Below, piece by piece: positions 1 through 11,142 of a stretch of DNA of 64,000 bases. A program made the translations under genes and the position numbers. Position 1 is the stretch's first letter, and every line of letters starts with the position of its first letter. Where the stretch lies: the NCBI RefSeq assembly GCF_040712315.1, contig NC_134017.1:28875273-28939272 (forward strand), in the 5' to 3' direction. The notes beneath the pieces were generated by a model, which searched no databases, was not told the DNA's origin, and saw only the letters and a list, made by a program, of their open reading frames with translations. Source of the DNA: Castanea sativa (Eukaryota > Streptophyta > Magnoliopsida > Fagales > Fagaceae).

Positions 1-143
1 CAATACTTAAATTATGAAAGTTTTGTAAAAATATTGTGTACATAATATTTTTTTAATTTAGATAAAAGTTGAACTCAAAATCTCTTATTTGGACTACAAA
101 AGATTCAACCATTAAATAAAAAGATTTAATTGCTCTAGAAATC

Positions 144-144
<1 letters not shown>

Positions 145-198
<54 letters not shown>
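145..198. repeat. (AAT)n microsatellite
   Basis: About 18 uninterrupted AAT/ATA units lie just upstream of the first Helitron-like copy. Perfect trinucleotide arrays of this length are usually length-polymorphic. No coding or regulatory role is visible. Confidence 0.95.
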
Positions 199-205
199 GT
201 GGGTA

Positions 206-797
206 AAATTGAGAGAAAATTCAATTAGGTTTTAAATTAGATTCCAATTGTTGTCTAATTTAGCGAGACGTGCCCTATTTAATTTATTTTTTTAAAAATT
301 TTTGTTCTTAATGTGTTAAAGAAGTGCAAAAGACAAAGAGTCTAATATAAATAAACCATCAAAAACTCAATTAACAAAAAAAGAAAAAAAAAAGAAAAGA
401 AAGAAAGAGTAAAATCATGTGTATATCTAAAAGAAATTAAAATAATAAAAAGAAGAGAGAGAGAGAGAATAATTTTTTTTTTTTTTTATACAAGATAGAA
501 TTCTATTCTAACCTACTCTAAGTGTATATGTGTGTGAAGCTCCCTTTTAGAGACTTGAATCTCGGCTCTTGCCCCCCACACTCCTCTAGCCTAATCTAAG
601 TGTATATGTGTGTGAAGCTTCCTTTTAGAGACTTGAATCTTGGCCCTTACCTCCCACACTCCACAAACATAAGTACTTGTGAAGTGATCATCACACCAAG
701 GGTGTGCGGTGGTGAGAAAGAATAATTTAAATCCATATATGTGTGTAATTGTAATTTTTTTTAATTGTACCATGCATATGCCCTAGTTCTACACTAG
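206..797 (+). mobile_element. Helitron-like non-autonomous element, copy A
   Basis: The left part has the AT-rich text built on AATTCAATTAGnTTTTAAATTAG that recurs near 20110, 20490 and 52480. The right end carries a CATGCATATG-type palindrome about 10 bases before CTAG at 794-797, followed by T. A short 3' hairpin, then CTRR, then T is the textbook Helitron 3' terminus. The copy is interrupted by a SINE at 476-718. The 5' boundary is uncertain and no Rep/helicase coding sequence is present, so this would be a non-autonomous derivative. The family assignment rests on the 3' end and on recurrence within the window. Confidence 0.5.
476..718 (-). mobile_element. tRNA-derived SINE with perfect target duplications
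   Basis: Read on the minus strand, the unit has a GATTCAAGTCT stretch resembling an RNA polymerase III B box and ends in a poly(A) tail, seen as the T run from 476 to about 488. It is flanked by the 10-bp direct repeat AGAATAATTT at 466-475 and 719-728, the hallmark of LINE-mediated insertion. Inside, a block of about 77 bp is tandemly duplicated (near 511-587 and 588-663), so the B-box-like text occurs twice. It sits inside Helitron-like copy A and is therefore younger than it. Confidence 0.7.
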
Positions 798-798
798 T

Positions 799-2270
799 AG
801 TGAAATAAAATTAAAAACCTTATTTTCAAGAACTTTTTTTTATTTTAGAAGGAATTGGCTTTTATTTTTCTTTCAAATATTAATATAGAAAATGGAGTAA
901 ATAATTTGGTGGCTTTTAATTAACAACTCTTTTAATTAACATTATTTTTTACTCATTTATCACATCCGTTGCAATTTATTATAAGAATCATATGGTTTTC
1001 CATTTTTCATAAATCGGTAAATCTCATATAAAAGTAGTTATGTTAGTAAAAAACTTACACGGAAATATTGCATCCATCAACTTATCAAGTTAATAACCTC
1101 AAGAAAAATCGTGTCCTAAATTTGGTTTGATTAGAGATGCTACCTTCATAGATAAAGGTTTTCTTCATATTGCCTTGTGTTTTTTACTACGGCTTTTGAG
1201 GTTTGACCCTAAAGTAGTGTGACAAAGGCCAATTGACCACCTTTTTTAGAAGGGAAAGTGTAAGCACAAAAAATTTCATAATTGTTAATATGAAATATTG
1301 TTAGTGACAAGTATAAATGTAATGTTGATGGTGGATTCAGATAAAAACTGGTAAAAATTTGCTAATTCAACTGTTGTACAAAATATTGTAATTTTTTTTT
1401 TTGTATTTGCAACATTGCTCCTTTTTTTTAATAAGAGGACGATCAAAGCACATTAAACAGGCATTCAATGCCCAGCAGTTACCAACGGAAGAAACAGTAA
1501 CAAGTCTGTTGACAACTCTATAAAAGGAGAAGTTATACCATGTTTACGGTGCATGTTACTTCTCTCGCACAAAGGGGTGGACCCCACAAGTGTGGGTCCA
1601 CCCCTTGTGTCAAGTGCATAGTAAAGGGCATATATTTTTATAGAAAATTTTTATCAAGCCCATACAATCTTTATTTTATTATTACCCTTTACATTTTCTA
1701 AAGTGCTGTGCATCCCTTATTTGCATGGGTTTTTCATTTTAGTACTAGGGTATTTTGATTGACAGACACAAGTAGTGAGATTGTTATTTATACCTTTCTC
1801 TCTAGATTATTTAGTCCTTTCTATCAAAGAGAGTAATAATAGACCAATTTAATCATAGATTTTTATTTAAGCATCACAAAAAATCTAACACTTGGTTAAT
1901 TGACATAGTGTGTGACTTAAGAGTGCTCAACCAAACTATAGAGGGCACACAAGTAAAAAGAATCAATTTCTTAACTAATCCAAGAGTACATGTACTTTCA
2001 AGTACACAACTCAATTTTTTTTTTCTTTTTTTTGATAATAAGCAACAAAAAATGCAAATGAATGAAAAATGCAAAGCAAAAAAAAAGAAGAAGTACTAAT
2101 GTACAAATGATACCTAGCATATATGAGATGCATGAAGCATAAGAAGGAATCAAAAAAAGTGTCCTATAGAAGATTGAAAGAATTCAAACAAAGGACAAAC
2201 ACAAAGACAATTAAGTCTTTGGATCTTTCCTCACCCACACAGCACAAATCTTTGGCTGTGAAGATGAAGA
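799..2270. other. AT-rich intergenic stretch, no gene seen
   Basis: This stretch has low-complexity A/T runs and only short open frames with no family resemblance. The one structured feature is the hairpin at 1568-1609. I see no coding sequence, RNA gene or recognisable repeat end. Confidence 0.6.
1568..1609. repeat. Long GC-rich inverted repeat (hairpin)
   Basis: The arms ACAAAGGGGTGGACCCCACA and TGTGGGTCCACCCCTTGTG are complementary apart from two extra bases and are separated by only a few bases. It is a GC-rich island in very AT-rich surroundings. It could be the core of a small foldback element or a transcribed hairpin. No target duplication was found and no function is claimed. Confidence 0.75.
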
Positions 2271-2279
2271 GACTAGGAG

Positions 2280-2930
2280 GAAATAACATTCCCTTGAAAC
2301 CAAGTTAGAAAGCTCAAGGCTTTTAATAACTCTTCCACTAATGATACAAGATCATGTAGCTTGGATAATTTAGACATTTGCTTCTCAGGATGAAGCTTGA
2401 AACAGTTAGGGCGAGTGTTACCAAGAACACCACAGTGGTGACAAACATGACTAGACTCAGGTCTACTTTGCTCTCTTGAAGTTTGACTTCAGATTGAGAT
2501 CTCAGTTGCAAACAATTAGGTCTAATGTGACCAACCACACCACAATGATGACAAGTAGGAACAAATCCAGATTTTCCTTATGCTTAGGATAGGATCTAGA
2601 CATAGGTTTTTTATTAGGGAATTCATTCACAGTTCTTTTACCTTTGTCTTTCCTAGAAAAATTGTCCTTTTCTTCATTATGATTCCTCTTAAAATAAGGA
2701 ACGTACACTTTAAAAGCTTTAGGCTTGATGGGAGCAGATTCATATTCGAATTCAACTACAGGCTTAAGACTAGACACTTTTACTAGTTTAACTTTTGACT
2801 CAACTAGGTCTTCTTCTAAGCCTTTGACCTTAACCTTGAGTGATTGATTTTAAATTTTGATCTCATCTATCGACTTGTTAGTCTCTTCAAGATTTACTCC
2901 TAAGTTGTCATGCCCCAAACCTAGAAGGGT
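2280..2930 (-). pseudogene. Ty1/copia-type gag relic with two zinc knuckles
   Basis: The minus strand encodes, in several frames, the end of a copia-style gag polyprotein. In order there is a Lys/Glu-rich coiled-coil-like stretch (about 2780-2910, with an in-frame stop), a basic linker, a CCHC knuckle CHHCGVVGHIRPNC at about 2511-2553, then a second repeat CHHCGVLGNTRPNC at about 2400-2443 in which the zinc-binding His has become Asn. The frame must be shifted more than once to read through. Gag knuckles bind the element RNA during particle packaging; here only the gag C-terminal portion remains, with no protease, integrase or LTR nearby. This is a dead fragment. The copia assignment rests on knuckle spacing and linker style. 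Confidence 0.6.
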
Positions 2931-4795
2931 CTAGAGCATGAGAAATACATCTCAAAAGTACCTATAGATTTCTCATTTTTTTGGCATATCAAACTATAGG
3001 AGATATTTTTCCCTTTCTTTTCCATAGGATAAGAATATATAACCATAAATCTCCACATTACAAGTACTAAAAATCATGTGCCTCCACATAATATCTAAAT
3101 ATATTACAAAACTCCAATTGACTTACACAAAGTAACAATCTTATCAAGAATAAGGAATCTTAACATTGACTCTAGGCCTACCATGCCTAAGGCTAACAAA
3201 CCTCAAGTGCCCAATCTCCTACAAAATTAATTATGGCCTCGTTGAACATAGCAAGATTGAGTCACCAACCATTTACAGCACAAGTCTCAAAATTTAACAT
3301 AGCACTCTAATCATCACCAAAGAAGTTCCATACCCAAGGTATAGCTAATTCATCTGAAAAATTGTTAGAGGGTGAGATGAGTTAAAGCCAAGTAAATAGC
3401 ATAATCAATGGGGGAGGGGAAAATGCAAGTTCATGATGATGAACAGTTTACAAAGCATGTTTCAATTTGAGAAATTTCTAACTGAATACTGCAAGATCCT
3501 TTTCAATAATAATATGACAAGAATATTAAATAATGAACAAAAATTTTCTCAAAATAATACCATAAAATTATATATTATAATCTGTGAGCACTACCAATAT
3601 ACTTCCAAAGCCATAAAATCTAACATATGGAAATTTATCACAAATATACCATACTACTATATAGACCAGTCAGGGGATCCACCCATTCACAACTAACATG
3701 ATATTGTCCTCTAGTATGCATACTCTTGGCCCCATGAGCAACAGCTTCACCCATACCCTCAAAGTTTTGTCTCCTCCCCCATAGGCAGCAATGAGAACGA
3801 GTCAAATAGGACCTCTTTTGCAAGTAGTCTTTTGGCCCCATGGACAGTAGCCTTTCCCACACACAATTAAGTAACCTCTTTCTCCCATGGGCAACAAGAA
3901 AGAATGCATCATCCGAAGTGAAAGGGCACCGACCTAGATCTGATTCCATTGTTACAAAGACTACAGAAACCAAATTGATCACCAAGAAATCACGCATGGC
4001 ATAGGGTTCAAACCACCATAAAGCTCACATGTTACATGTACTTTGAAACACATAGTTTATATCCAAGTAGTTTTAGAAACATTAAATAGCCAAAACTTCT
4101 ACAAAGTTTGTAAGGTTTTCAACTTCATTCTTGTCAACAAGATTTTCTATCAATTTCCCAAAGAACAAGACCAAATAAGCATCTTTAAATTTTCCAATAT
4201 ACCATAGAATCCATGATTTCCTTATGAAAGATTAAATAAAAGATGCTTATTTTTCCATGTCAACAATTCATGCATTTCCCCAAATGCAATACCAAATATT
4301 ATGCACTTTTCATATATAATAAGGTTACAACACAACACTTTTAAGAAAACATATATCCATATATAATTTTCTAAAATGTGTTTGACCCAAAAATAACATT
4401 TATGTAATATAGTTATTTTCCAAAAATCCCATTAAAAATTTACTTACCCTACAAGCTGCAAAAAGCCTAAAAACCTTAAGGCATATCCTCAGTCCGTGTG
4501 ATGTTATCGCTTTCCATAACATGCTCCACGTAGTCAACTCTCTCAACCCCACCAGTAGGTCCCTCCTGTCTCTCCTCTCCGATAGCAGTGGAATCATTCT
4601 CCTGAGTGTCATTCCCCTCATTCCACGCATTAAAATCGCTTATATTTTGCTCATCCCCCCTGTCCTCCTTAACGAAGCCTAAAACCCGCACCACCATTTT
4701 CCGAGATAAATTCGGCATGAAAGCCTGAAGTCATGGACCAAATTGCTTATCATCCTCTTTGAGAAGCCTTTTGCTTTTTAGGCAAATAGGAAAAC

Positions 4796-4948
4796 CACCG
4801 TAGTATGTTGAACCTATACTAGCGGTTGTAAACAGCCACTTTAGGCATTTTTATATTTTTCTAAAAGCATTGTATTAGGTCTCTTACAGTGGCAGTTTTC
4901 AAAACCACTAAGAAAAAAAACACGACCGTAGAGCTAGTTTTTTGTAGT
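4796..4948 (-). repeat. Possible CACTA-type transposon terminus
   Basis: On the minus strand the block starts TTACTACAAAAAACTAG, two bases off the CACTACAAAAAA start seen at many plant CACTA ends. It continues into short palindromic text (AGCGGTTGTAAACAGCC) like CACTA subterminal repeats. No partner end and no transposase were found, so this is a weak call. Confidence 0.3.
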
Positions 4949-5981
4949 AATTGTCATTTTCTCTCTCCAAACTTACGGAAAAAAAAAAAAAAAAAAACAC
5001 CTTTACACAATCATGGTATCAAATTATTAGCTATATCGCATGCTCTAACTCCCACCCCAACCAAACCAATCTTGATAGAGAAATAATGAGCTAGAGAAAG
5101 TTGACCCTTGCTTTGTCTATGGCAATAGCCATAGAGATTTTTTTTTAAAAATCTATTTGGTTAAAAAAGTTTAAATAGACAATGAATGGATAAAAGAGGC
5201 CTATAGCAAATTATATGTACTTAATTAAACAGGAAAAAAAAAAAGGTTCATGGGTCTAACTACAATAGAAAAAAGTTAGGGGGTCTTAAGAACTGAAAAT
5301 TTAAAAGAGTTGAAAAATTGGAGAGTATCAAGTTTTAATTTGAGGATGACCTAGGGTTCAAGAGGAGGTTGAGCAATGATATCACAATTAATTTGGTAAT
5401 TTTTTAAGTAAAAATAAAATTATTAAATTTAAATAAAGAAAAATTGAGTAAAAATATCTAAATATATTTAAACAACTTTCAAATGAATTTTTCAAATTTT
5501 TATAAGATTAATAGAAAATAATAAATTTAAAAAAATCATAAAAATTTTATTATGTATAGTAATCCTTCACATATAAAGTATTTAATCTAGAGCAAGATCA
5601 ATTTAAAATAAATGGATTAAATTTAAAATTTTAGATTAAAATATCTAAGAATCTTTATACTACTTCAATTGAATTTTCCAATCTTTCATTAGGTTAATAG
5701 AAAATTAAAAAAATATAAACAATCATAAATTTTTTTATGTACACTAATCCCTTTACATAGAAAAAATTTGACCAAAACTAAGGAAAATAAAATAAATTCA
5801 TAAATTGAACGTTCACCATACAAAAGCACAATTCTTAAACTATAAATAAATTGAGCAAAGAAAACAAAACCAATTACATTAATAAAAAAATTTTAATAAG
5901 AATTTTTTTTTTTTGAGAAACAAGAAATTATATTAATAGATTGAAAGAAAGGTAATAGTAGTATAATTGTTTAATATATAC

Positions 5982-5990
5982 TATATAAAA
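5982..5990 (+). promoter_or_regulatory. Possible TATA box of F-box copy 1
   Basis: TATATAAAA lies about 215 bp before the ATG at 6205, a plausible distance if there is a 5' UTR of about 180 bp. The surroundings are very AT-rich, so a chance match is likely. Confidence 0.25.
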
Positions 5991-6204
5991 TATAAAAGGC
6001 TTTGGTTAATATATGTTACATTTTATACATAGGTTAGTTCAGGAATGCCCCTCAAAAAAAGGTTAGTTCAGGAATGAATTGTGTGGAGGCTACTCCTAGT
6101 ACAAGAAAAAATTTTCTTTTTTCTCTAAACGTGTACACTAGGGTTTTTCCCTTTGCACTGAGAGAGTTTCCAGCCGTTGCATATCAAAGTTAAAGAAGAA
6201 GAAG

Positions 6205-6787
6205 ATGGTGTTTGAAACGAAGCAAGAGAGAAGAAATCTCAGTGATTATGCTCCGCTGGTGCGTGTTGATGCTTTGGATCGGATATCCCAGTTTCCAGAA
6301 CATATTATACATCTCTTCCTCAGTTCCTCTTCTTCATGCCTCCAAAAGATGCTGCACGTACCAGTGCCCTGTCCAAGACATGGAGACAAGCATGGAACTC
6401 AGTCCGTAGGTCTGATTTCACATTCTCTTATGACTGCAATAGATTTGTTTTAGAAAAGCATGGAGCGGACTTTGTAAAGGAGGAAACATCGAAGTTTGTT
6501 AAGTCTGTTGATGAAGCTTTGTTACCACTCCGTGAGCACAAGACAATAATTCAATGTTTTAGGTTGAGCATGACCCTTTGTGATGATAAATATGCGTCTT
6601 GTATCGATAACTGGATGGAATTCGCTAACAGAAATCATATGGAAACGCTATACCTTAACTTGACTAGAATGGAAAGAGTGAAAAGGTATGTTTTGCCCAA
6701 GACAGCTTTTTCTGTTGGATCATTAGCCGAATTAACGTTGAAGGGTTGTATACTATTGGTAGACTATTTTGGTGATAATATGAATAA
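6205..6787 (+). pseudogene. F-box/LRR protein pseudogene 1, 5' part of exon 1
   Basis: F-box proteins are substrate receptors of SCF ubiquitin ligases: the N-terminal F-box binds SKP1 and the repeats bind the target. The ATG and first residues (MVFETKQERRN) match the gene at 23377 almost word for word. The F-box lies at about residues 20-60 but is broken: near 6315-6335 extra bases shift the frame, so DRISQFPEHIIH is in one frame and PPKDAARTSALSK in another. The LRR-like part then runs in frame to 6787, where a retrotransposon begins inside the codon series; the gene resumes at 16385. Both the frameshift and the insertion would abolish the full protein. Alignment to copy 2 makes the identification firm; a target cannot be inferred. 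Confidence 0.85.
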
Positions 6788-7250
6788 TGATGGGACTGAC
6801 GAAGAGAAACTCGGACGAGGTCGCCTCCAGAGATGAACCTGACCGATTATCTGCATCACTGACGAGAACGTTAAGGCCATTCAATGCTGTCAATAATGTC
6901 CCGGACCGTTACGAGGCTAGCTGGACGAATCGTTGGAAACACATTAAAGCCCATTACTCTACCGGAGACGTTATCAAGGGAGACATTAACACCACAACGA
7001 CTATAATCCAAAAGGATATATATATAGCCCTCACAACACTAATACGAGGTACATACAGAACCAAAAGACATACATTATTTTTGATATTTTGACTGCTACC
7101 TTCTTTCACACTAACTTTGGCATCGGAGGCGTTGTGGCAGACATCACACCGGTGACCCTTCGAGTGAGTTCTTGCTTCCATCGCGTCACCAGAGTGTGAC
7201 CGGCATTATCTGGACGAACCTATAGCAACTGACGAGCTTCTGCCTCATCA
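6788..7250 (+). repeat. Element 1, 5' LTR
   Basis: It starts TGATGGGACTGACGAAG and ends CTGCCTCATCA, matching the 3' copy. A TATA-like run (TATATATATAGCC, about 7018-7030) probably marks U3, with transcription expected about 30 bp downstream. An open frame at 6787-7092 is LTR sequence, not a gene. Confidence 0.93.
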
Positions 7251-7251
7251 G

Positions 7252-7270
7252 TTTGGCGTCATCTGTGGGG
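7252..7270 (+). other. Element 1, probable primer-binding site
   Basis: TTTGGCGTCATCTGTGGGG follows the 5' LTR directly. It corresponds to TTGGCGCCGTCTGTGGG at the same place in element 3, with C-to-T type changes. I did not identify the matching tRNA. Confidence 0.6.
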
Positions 7271-7326
7271 ACGAGATTCTCGTACTACGGTTCGAAAATG
7301 CAGCTCCTACCAGCTCCGATATCCAG

Positions 7327-8612
7327 ATGGAATCCAACCAGGATTCAGTGGCCTTGGCACAGCAAGTTCAAGCTCTCGTGGCCATTGTCGAAGAACTCAC
7401 CAGACAGAATCAGGAGATGAGACAAAAGCTACAGCAGGAGGAGAACCGATCAAGAGCTGTCCAAGAGGACGAAGGGGACAGCCACGAGAGAAGTGATTGA
7501 CAAAGGACCATTACTCCTAAGGAACAACATTCCGACCTCCTCCAAGAAATGAGAAAGGAGATGGATGAACTAAGAAATGCCATCAAAGAGAAGACGGATC
7601 GAAACCTAGATAAGATGGTCAGGGAAACGGATTCTCCCTTTACCATGGCAGTCTTAGAACGAACGGTACCAGCAAAATTTCGGTTGCCTCAACTCGAGCC
7701 TTTTAATGGGCTCAAAGACCCCCAAGATCACCTTAATACCTTCGAGACGACCTTAGGCCTTCAACAGCCCCCTAATGAAATAATGTGTCGTTCCTTCCCT
7801 ACTACATTGAGGGGAGTTGGAGGAGAGTGGTTCACGAGACTGCCCACTTCGTCCATTGACAACTTCGAACAGTTAAGTAGTGCCTTTCTGCGCCATTTCG
7901 TCGGGGGGCAATGTCCCAAGAGACCAGCAGATTACCTATTCACTATTAAGCAAGGGGAGAGGGAGACCTTGCAGTCGTACGTGAAACGCTTCACTCGAGA
8001 GACCCTAGAGGTGGACGACGCGGATGACAAGGTGCAGCTGACAACATTTAAAGCAGGGCTTAAGTCCAGAGAATTCGTCGTCTCGCTGGCAAAGAATCCG
8101 CCTCGGACAATGGCAGAGATGCTACTAAAAGCCCAAAAGTACATGAATGCCGAGTACGCACTAGCAGCCATCGTAGACGAGGAAAGGCCGAAGAAGGAAG
8201 GAAGGAAGGAAGGAAGACGAACGTAGGGGACAAAAGAGGGAGTGCCCAGGCCATCAAGGAGATCCAGGATCAACATTACCTTCAGTGGCCGAGACCCCTG
8301 CATTCGTCCCTTAACGTGCGTGACAAAAACAAATACTACCGATTGCACAAGGATCACGACCATTACACGGAAGATTGCCGAGACCTGAAAGGACAGATAG
8401 ATGAGCTGATACAAAAAGGAAAACTACAGAAGTATGTGAAGAAGGGGGAATCTAGCAGGTTCAGAGATGGCAACACGAGCCAACGCGAATCCTCGTCCAA
8501 GAATAAGATTCGTCCACCCCAACCACCACAGGATGTGATCGGGGAGATAAGCACAATCGCAGGGGAGCCAGTCATGGGGGGATCATACAAGTCTCTCAAG
8601 AAAACATGCTAG
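7327..8612 (+). pseudogene. Element 1 gag (broken)
   Basis: Gag forms the virus-like particle. The ATG at 7327 opens MESNQDSVALAQQVQ and a coiled-coil-like Gln/Glu-rich start. A TGA at 7498-7500 interrupts the frame (CGA expected). The same frame resumes with the retrotransposon gag domain (about 7660-8150; motifs GVGGEWFTRL and FLRHFVGG). At 8199-8226 a GGAA-type simple repeat has changed length and shifts the frame. The next frame (8316-8612) has the nucleocapsid-like HKDHDHYTEDC, in which the expected first Cys of the knuckle is Tyr. Element 3 keeps this Cys. The protein could not be made from this copy. Confidence 0.85.
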
Positions 8613-8735
8613 AGGCAAGTAAACAGCGTCCATATAGAACCCCCATTAAAGCAAAGACGGACAAACCAAGATATATTTTTCAACGAAGAGGATGCCCGGG
8701 GAGTAAGGCAGTCGCATAATGACCCCCTGGTTATA

Positions 8736-10199
8736 ATGCTCACAATCGAAAGGTTTAACACTAAGAGGATCCTCGTAGACAACGGCAGCTCCGCAGACAT
8801 CATGTACTTACCGACCTTCCAACAGTTGAAATTAGATCCTGGTAGATTGCACCCGTTCGATTCCACCTTCGTCAGCTTCAGCGGAGACAGCGTATACCCC
8901 AAGGGCATCGTGACGCTAAAAGTCACAATAGGGACCTACCCGAAGCAACTGACCCATTAGTTAGACTTCCTAGTGGTAGATTGCCCATCCTCATATAATG
9001 TGATCATTAGGAGACCCACGCTTAACAGGTGGAAAGCAGCTACGTCCACCTACTGCCTAAAGGTAAAATTCCCAACTAAGGACAAAGTCGGCGAGGTAAA
9101 AGGGGACCAAGTCTTGACTCGGGAATGCTACCAGGCTGTACTGGCTTTAAGGGAAAATCACACATGGACGATTGAGGAAGAAAAAGAAGACAAAGTGGAA
9201 GCTTTGGAAACAGTAGAACTCGTCGAGGGGGAAAATGCAAAGGTGACGAGGATAGGAACTACCTTAAGCCCCGAGATGAGGAAGAAACTTATTCAATTCC
9301 TAAAGGAAAACTTGGACGTATTTGCATGGAGTCACAAGGATATGTCCAGCATACCACGCCAGGTAATCCAGCACGAGTTGAACATAGATCCCAGGAAAAA
9401 GCCCATCCAACAGAGACGACGAGTCTTTGCCCCCGAACGAAACCAAGCAATCACCGACGAAGTTAATAGGTTGCTGCAGGCAGACTTCATCAGAGAGGTT
9501 TATTATCCTGAGTGGCTGGCCAATGTCGTGCTGGTGAAAAAAGCAAATGGGAAGTGGAGAATGTGTGTGGACTTTACGGACCTAAACAAGGCCTGCCCAA
9601 AGGACAGTTTCCCCCTGCCCAGGATAGACTAGCTGGTAGATTCTACGGCCGGGCATAAGTTACTGACGTTCATGGATGCTTTCTCAGGATACAACCAGAT
9701 AAAAATGGCTGAGGAAGATCAGGAAAAAACTGCTTTCATCACAAGTCAAGGGCTTTACTGCTATAAGGTGATGCCCTTCGGACTGAAAAACGCAGGAGCA
9801 ACATACTAAAGACTAGTAAACGAGATGTTCAGCAAGCAAATTGGTAGACACATAGAGGTGTATGTGGACAATATGCTCGTCAAGAGCAAAAAGGAGTTGA
9901 CACACCTGGACGATCTGAGAGAGACATTTGATACCCTCCGAAAATATCAGATGAAGCTGAATCCTAATAAGTGTGTGTTCGGGGTAGCCTCAGGGAAGTT
10001 CTTGGGGTTCATGGTGTCCCAAAGAGGAATAGAAGCCAATTCGGAAAAGGTACAAGCAATACTCAACATGGCATCACCGAAGACTGTCAAAGAAGTCCAA
10101 AAGCTCACAGGGAGGATCGCGGCACTCAATAGGTTCGTCTCTAAAGCAACAGACAAATGCCTACCCTTTTTTAAGACATTAAGGCAAGCTTTTTCCTAG
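8736..10199 (+). pseudogene. Element 1 protease and reverse transcriptase (broken)
   Basis: In order: the aspartic protease around [13 protein letters not shown] (about 8770-8808), a linker, then RT. RT shows the fingers motif [20 protein letters not shown], then FMDAFSGYNQI, MPFGLKNAGATY and the catalytic box, which reads YVDN instead of YVDD (about 9861-9872), so an essential Asp is lost. Stops at 8958-8960, 9630-9632, 9807-9809 and 10197-10199 stand where Gln, Gln, Gln and Trp are expected. All fit single C-to-T or G-to-A changes, apart from the original third base at 9807, which is unknown. RT would copy the element RNA into DNA in the particle; this copy is inactive. Confidence 0.88.
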
Positions 10200-11127
10200 A
10201 CTGACGAATGCGAAGTAGCGTTTCAAGAGCTCAAACGTTACTTGAACAATCTGCCCCTCTTGAGTCCGTTAAAGGCAGGGGAAAACCTTTATTTATACCT
10301 GGCGGCATCAGCCACGGCCGTTAGTGCGGCCTTGATTCGAGAGGAAGATAAGAAGCAGCTTCCAGTTTACCACATCAGTCAAGCCTTCCAAAGAGCAAAA
10401 GCCAGGTATCCCAGGATTGAGAAGATCGCATTCGCCCTAATAGTAGCTTCACGGAAACTACGACCATACTTCGAAGCACATCCTATCTTGGTAATGACGG
10501 ACCAACCAATCAGGAAATCCATAAACAAACCTGAGGCAGCAGGGAGAATGGTCCAGTGGGCAATCGAACTCAGCCAGTTCGACATCGAGTACCATCCTAG
10601 AACAGCTATCAAGGCGCAAGCTCTAGCAGATTTTATTGCCGAGTTCACCTTTCCAGAAGATGACGATGACAAAGATGAGGCGGAACAATGGAAGATTCAG
10701 ACTGATGGCTCATCAGCCCAAAAAAGAGGGGGAGTAGGAGTCGTCATAAACACCCCTGATAGAGAAAAACTCAGATATGGAGTCCAACGAGGCCGAGTAT
10801 GAAGGGATACTGACAAGACTAAGACTCGGGAAAGCACTCAGGATTAAGAACCTGCTTATTCAGAGCGACTCCAAATTGGCAATAGGGCAGATCAGGGAAG
10901 AGTATGAGGGAAAAGAGGAGAGAATGCAGAAGTACCTCAAGCTGACAAAACATTTAGCCCGTGAGTTCGATAAGTTGGACTTCCTTCGGATCCTGAGAAA
11001 CCAGAATATGCCCGCAGATGAGGTGGCGAAAATGGCCTCGTCAGAAGATGAACCAACGAACAGGGAATTACTCATGGAGATTCAGAAACACCCAAGCATC
11101 AAAGAAGTCCCAATATTTGCCATCTAG
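10200..11127 (+). pseudogene. Element 1 dual RNase H region (degenerate RNase H + archaeal-type RNase H)
   Basis: The first part (10242-10660) is the original gypsy RNase H, with LYLAASATAVSAALI at the place where the catalytic Asp would be; loss of this site is usual in Tat elements. A second domain follows with DGSS (about 10701), NEAEYEGI (about 10789), SDSKL (about 10866) and ADEVAKMAS, the four acidic positions of the archaeal-type RNase H gained by this lineage. Near 10777-10800 a deletion shifts the frame between the DGSS and NEAEYE motifs. The segment ends at a TAG (11125-11127) just before integrase. RNase H removes RNA from the hybrid and trims primers. Confidence 0.85.
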
Positions 11128-11142
11128 AGGGTAAATAGCTGG

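Larger units (their letters stand above)
2931..6204. other. Intergenic DNA, no gene recognised
   Basis: Open frames near 3638-3997 and 4400-4718 (minus) have no motif I recognise and look like chance or decayed repeat. The block 3660-3960 repeats short phrases such as GGCCCCATG, as an old repetitive element would. From 5000 to 6100 the DNA is A/T homopolymer-rich. A possible CACTA-type terminus lies near 4796-4948, listed separately. Confidence 0.5.

Noticed and set aside
3638..4718. Open frames on the minus strand as a possible gene
   Set aside because: No motif, odd composition and repetitive phrases; no start context or partner exon.
6787..7092. 101-codon open frame after the F-box fragment
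   Set aside because: It lies wholly in the 5' LTR of element 1; the same text recurs in the 3' LTR.
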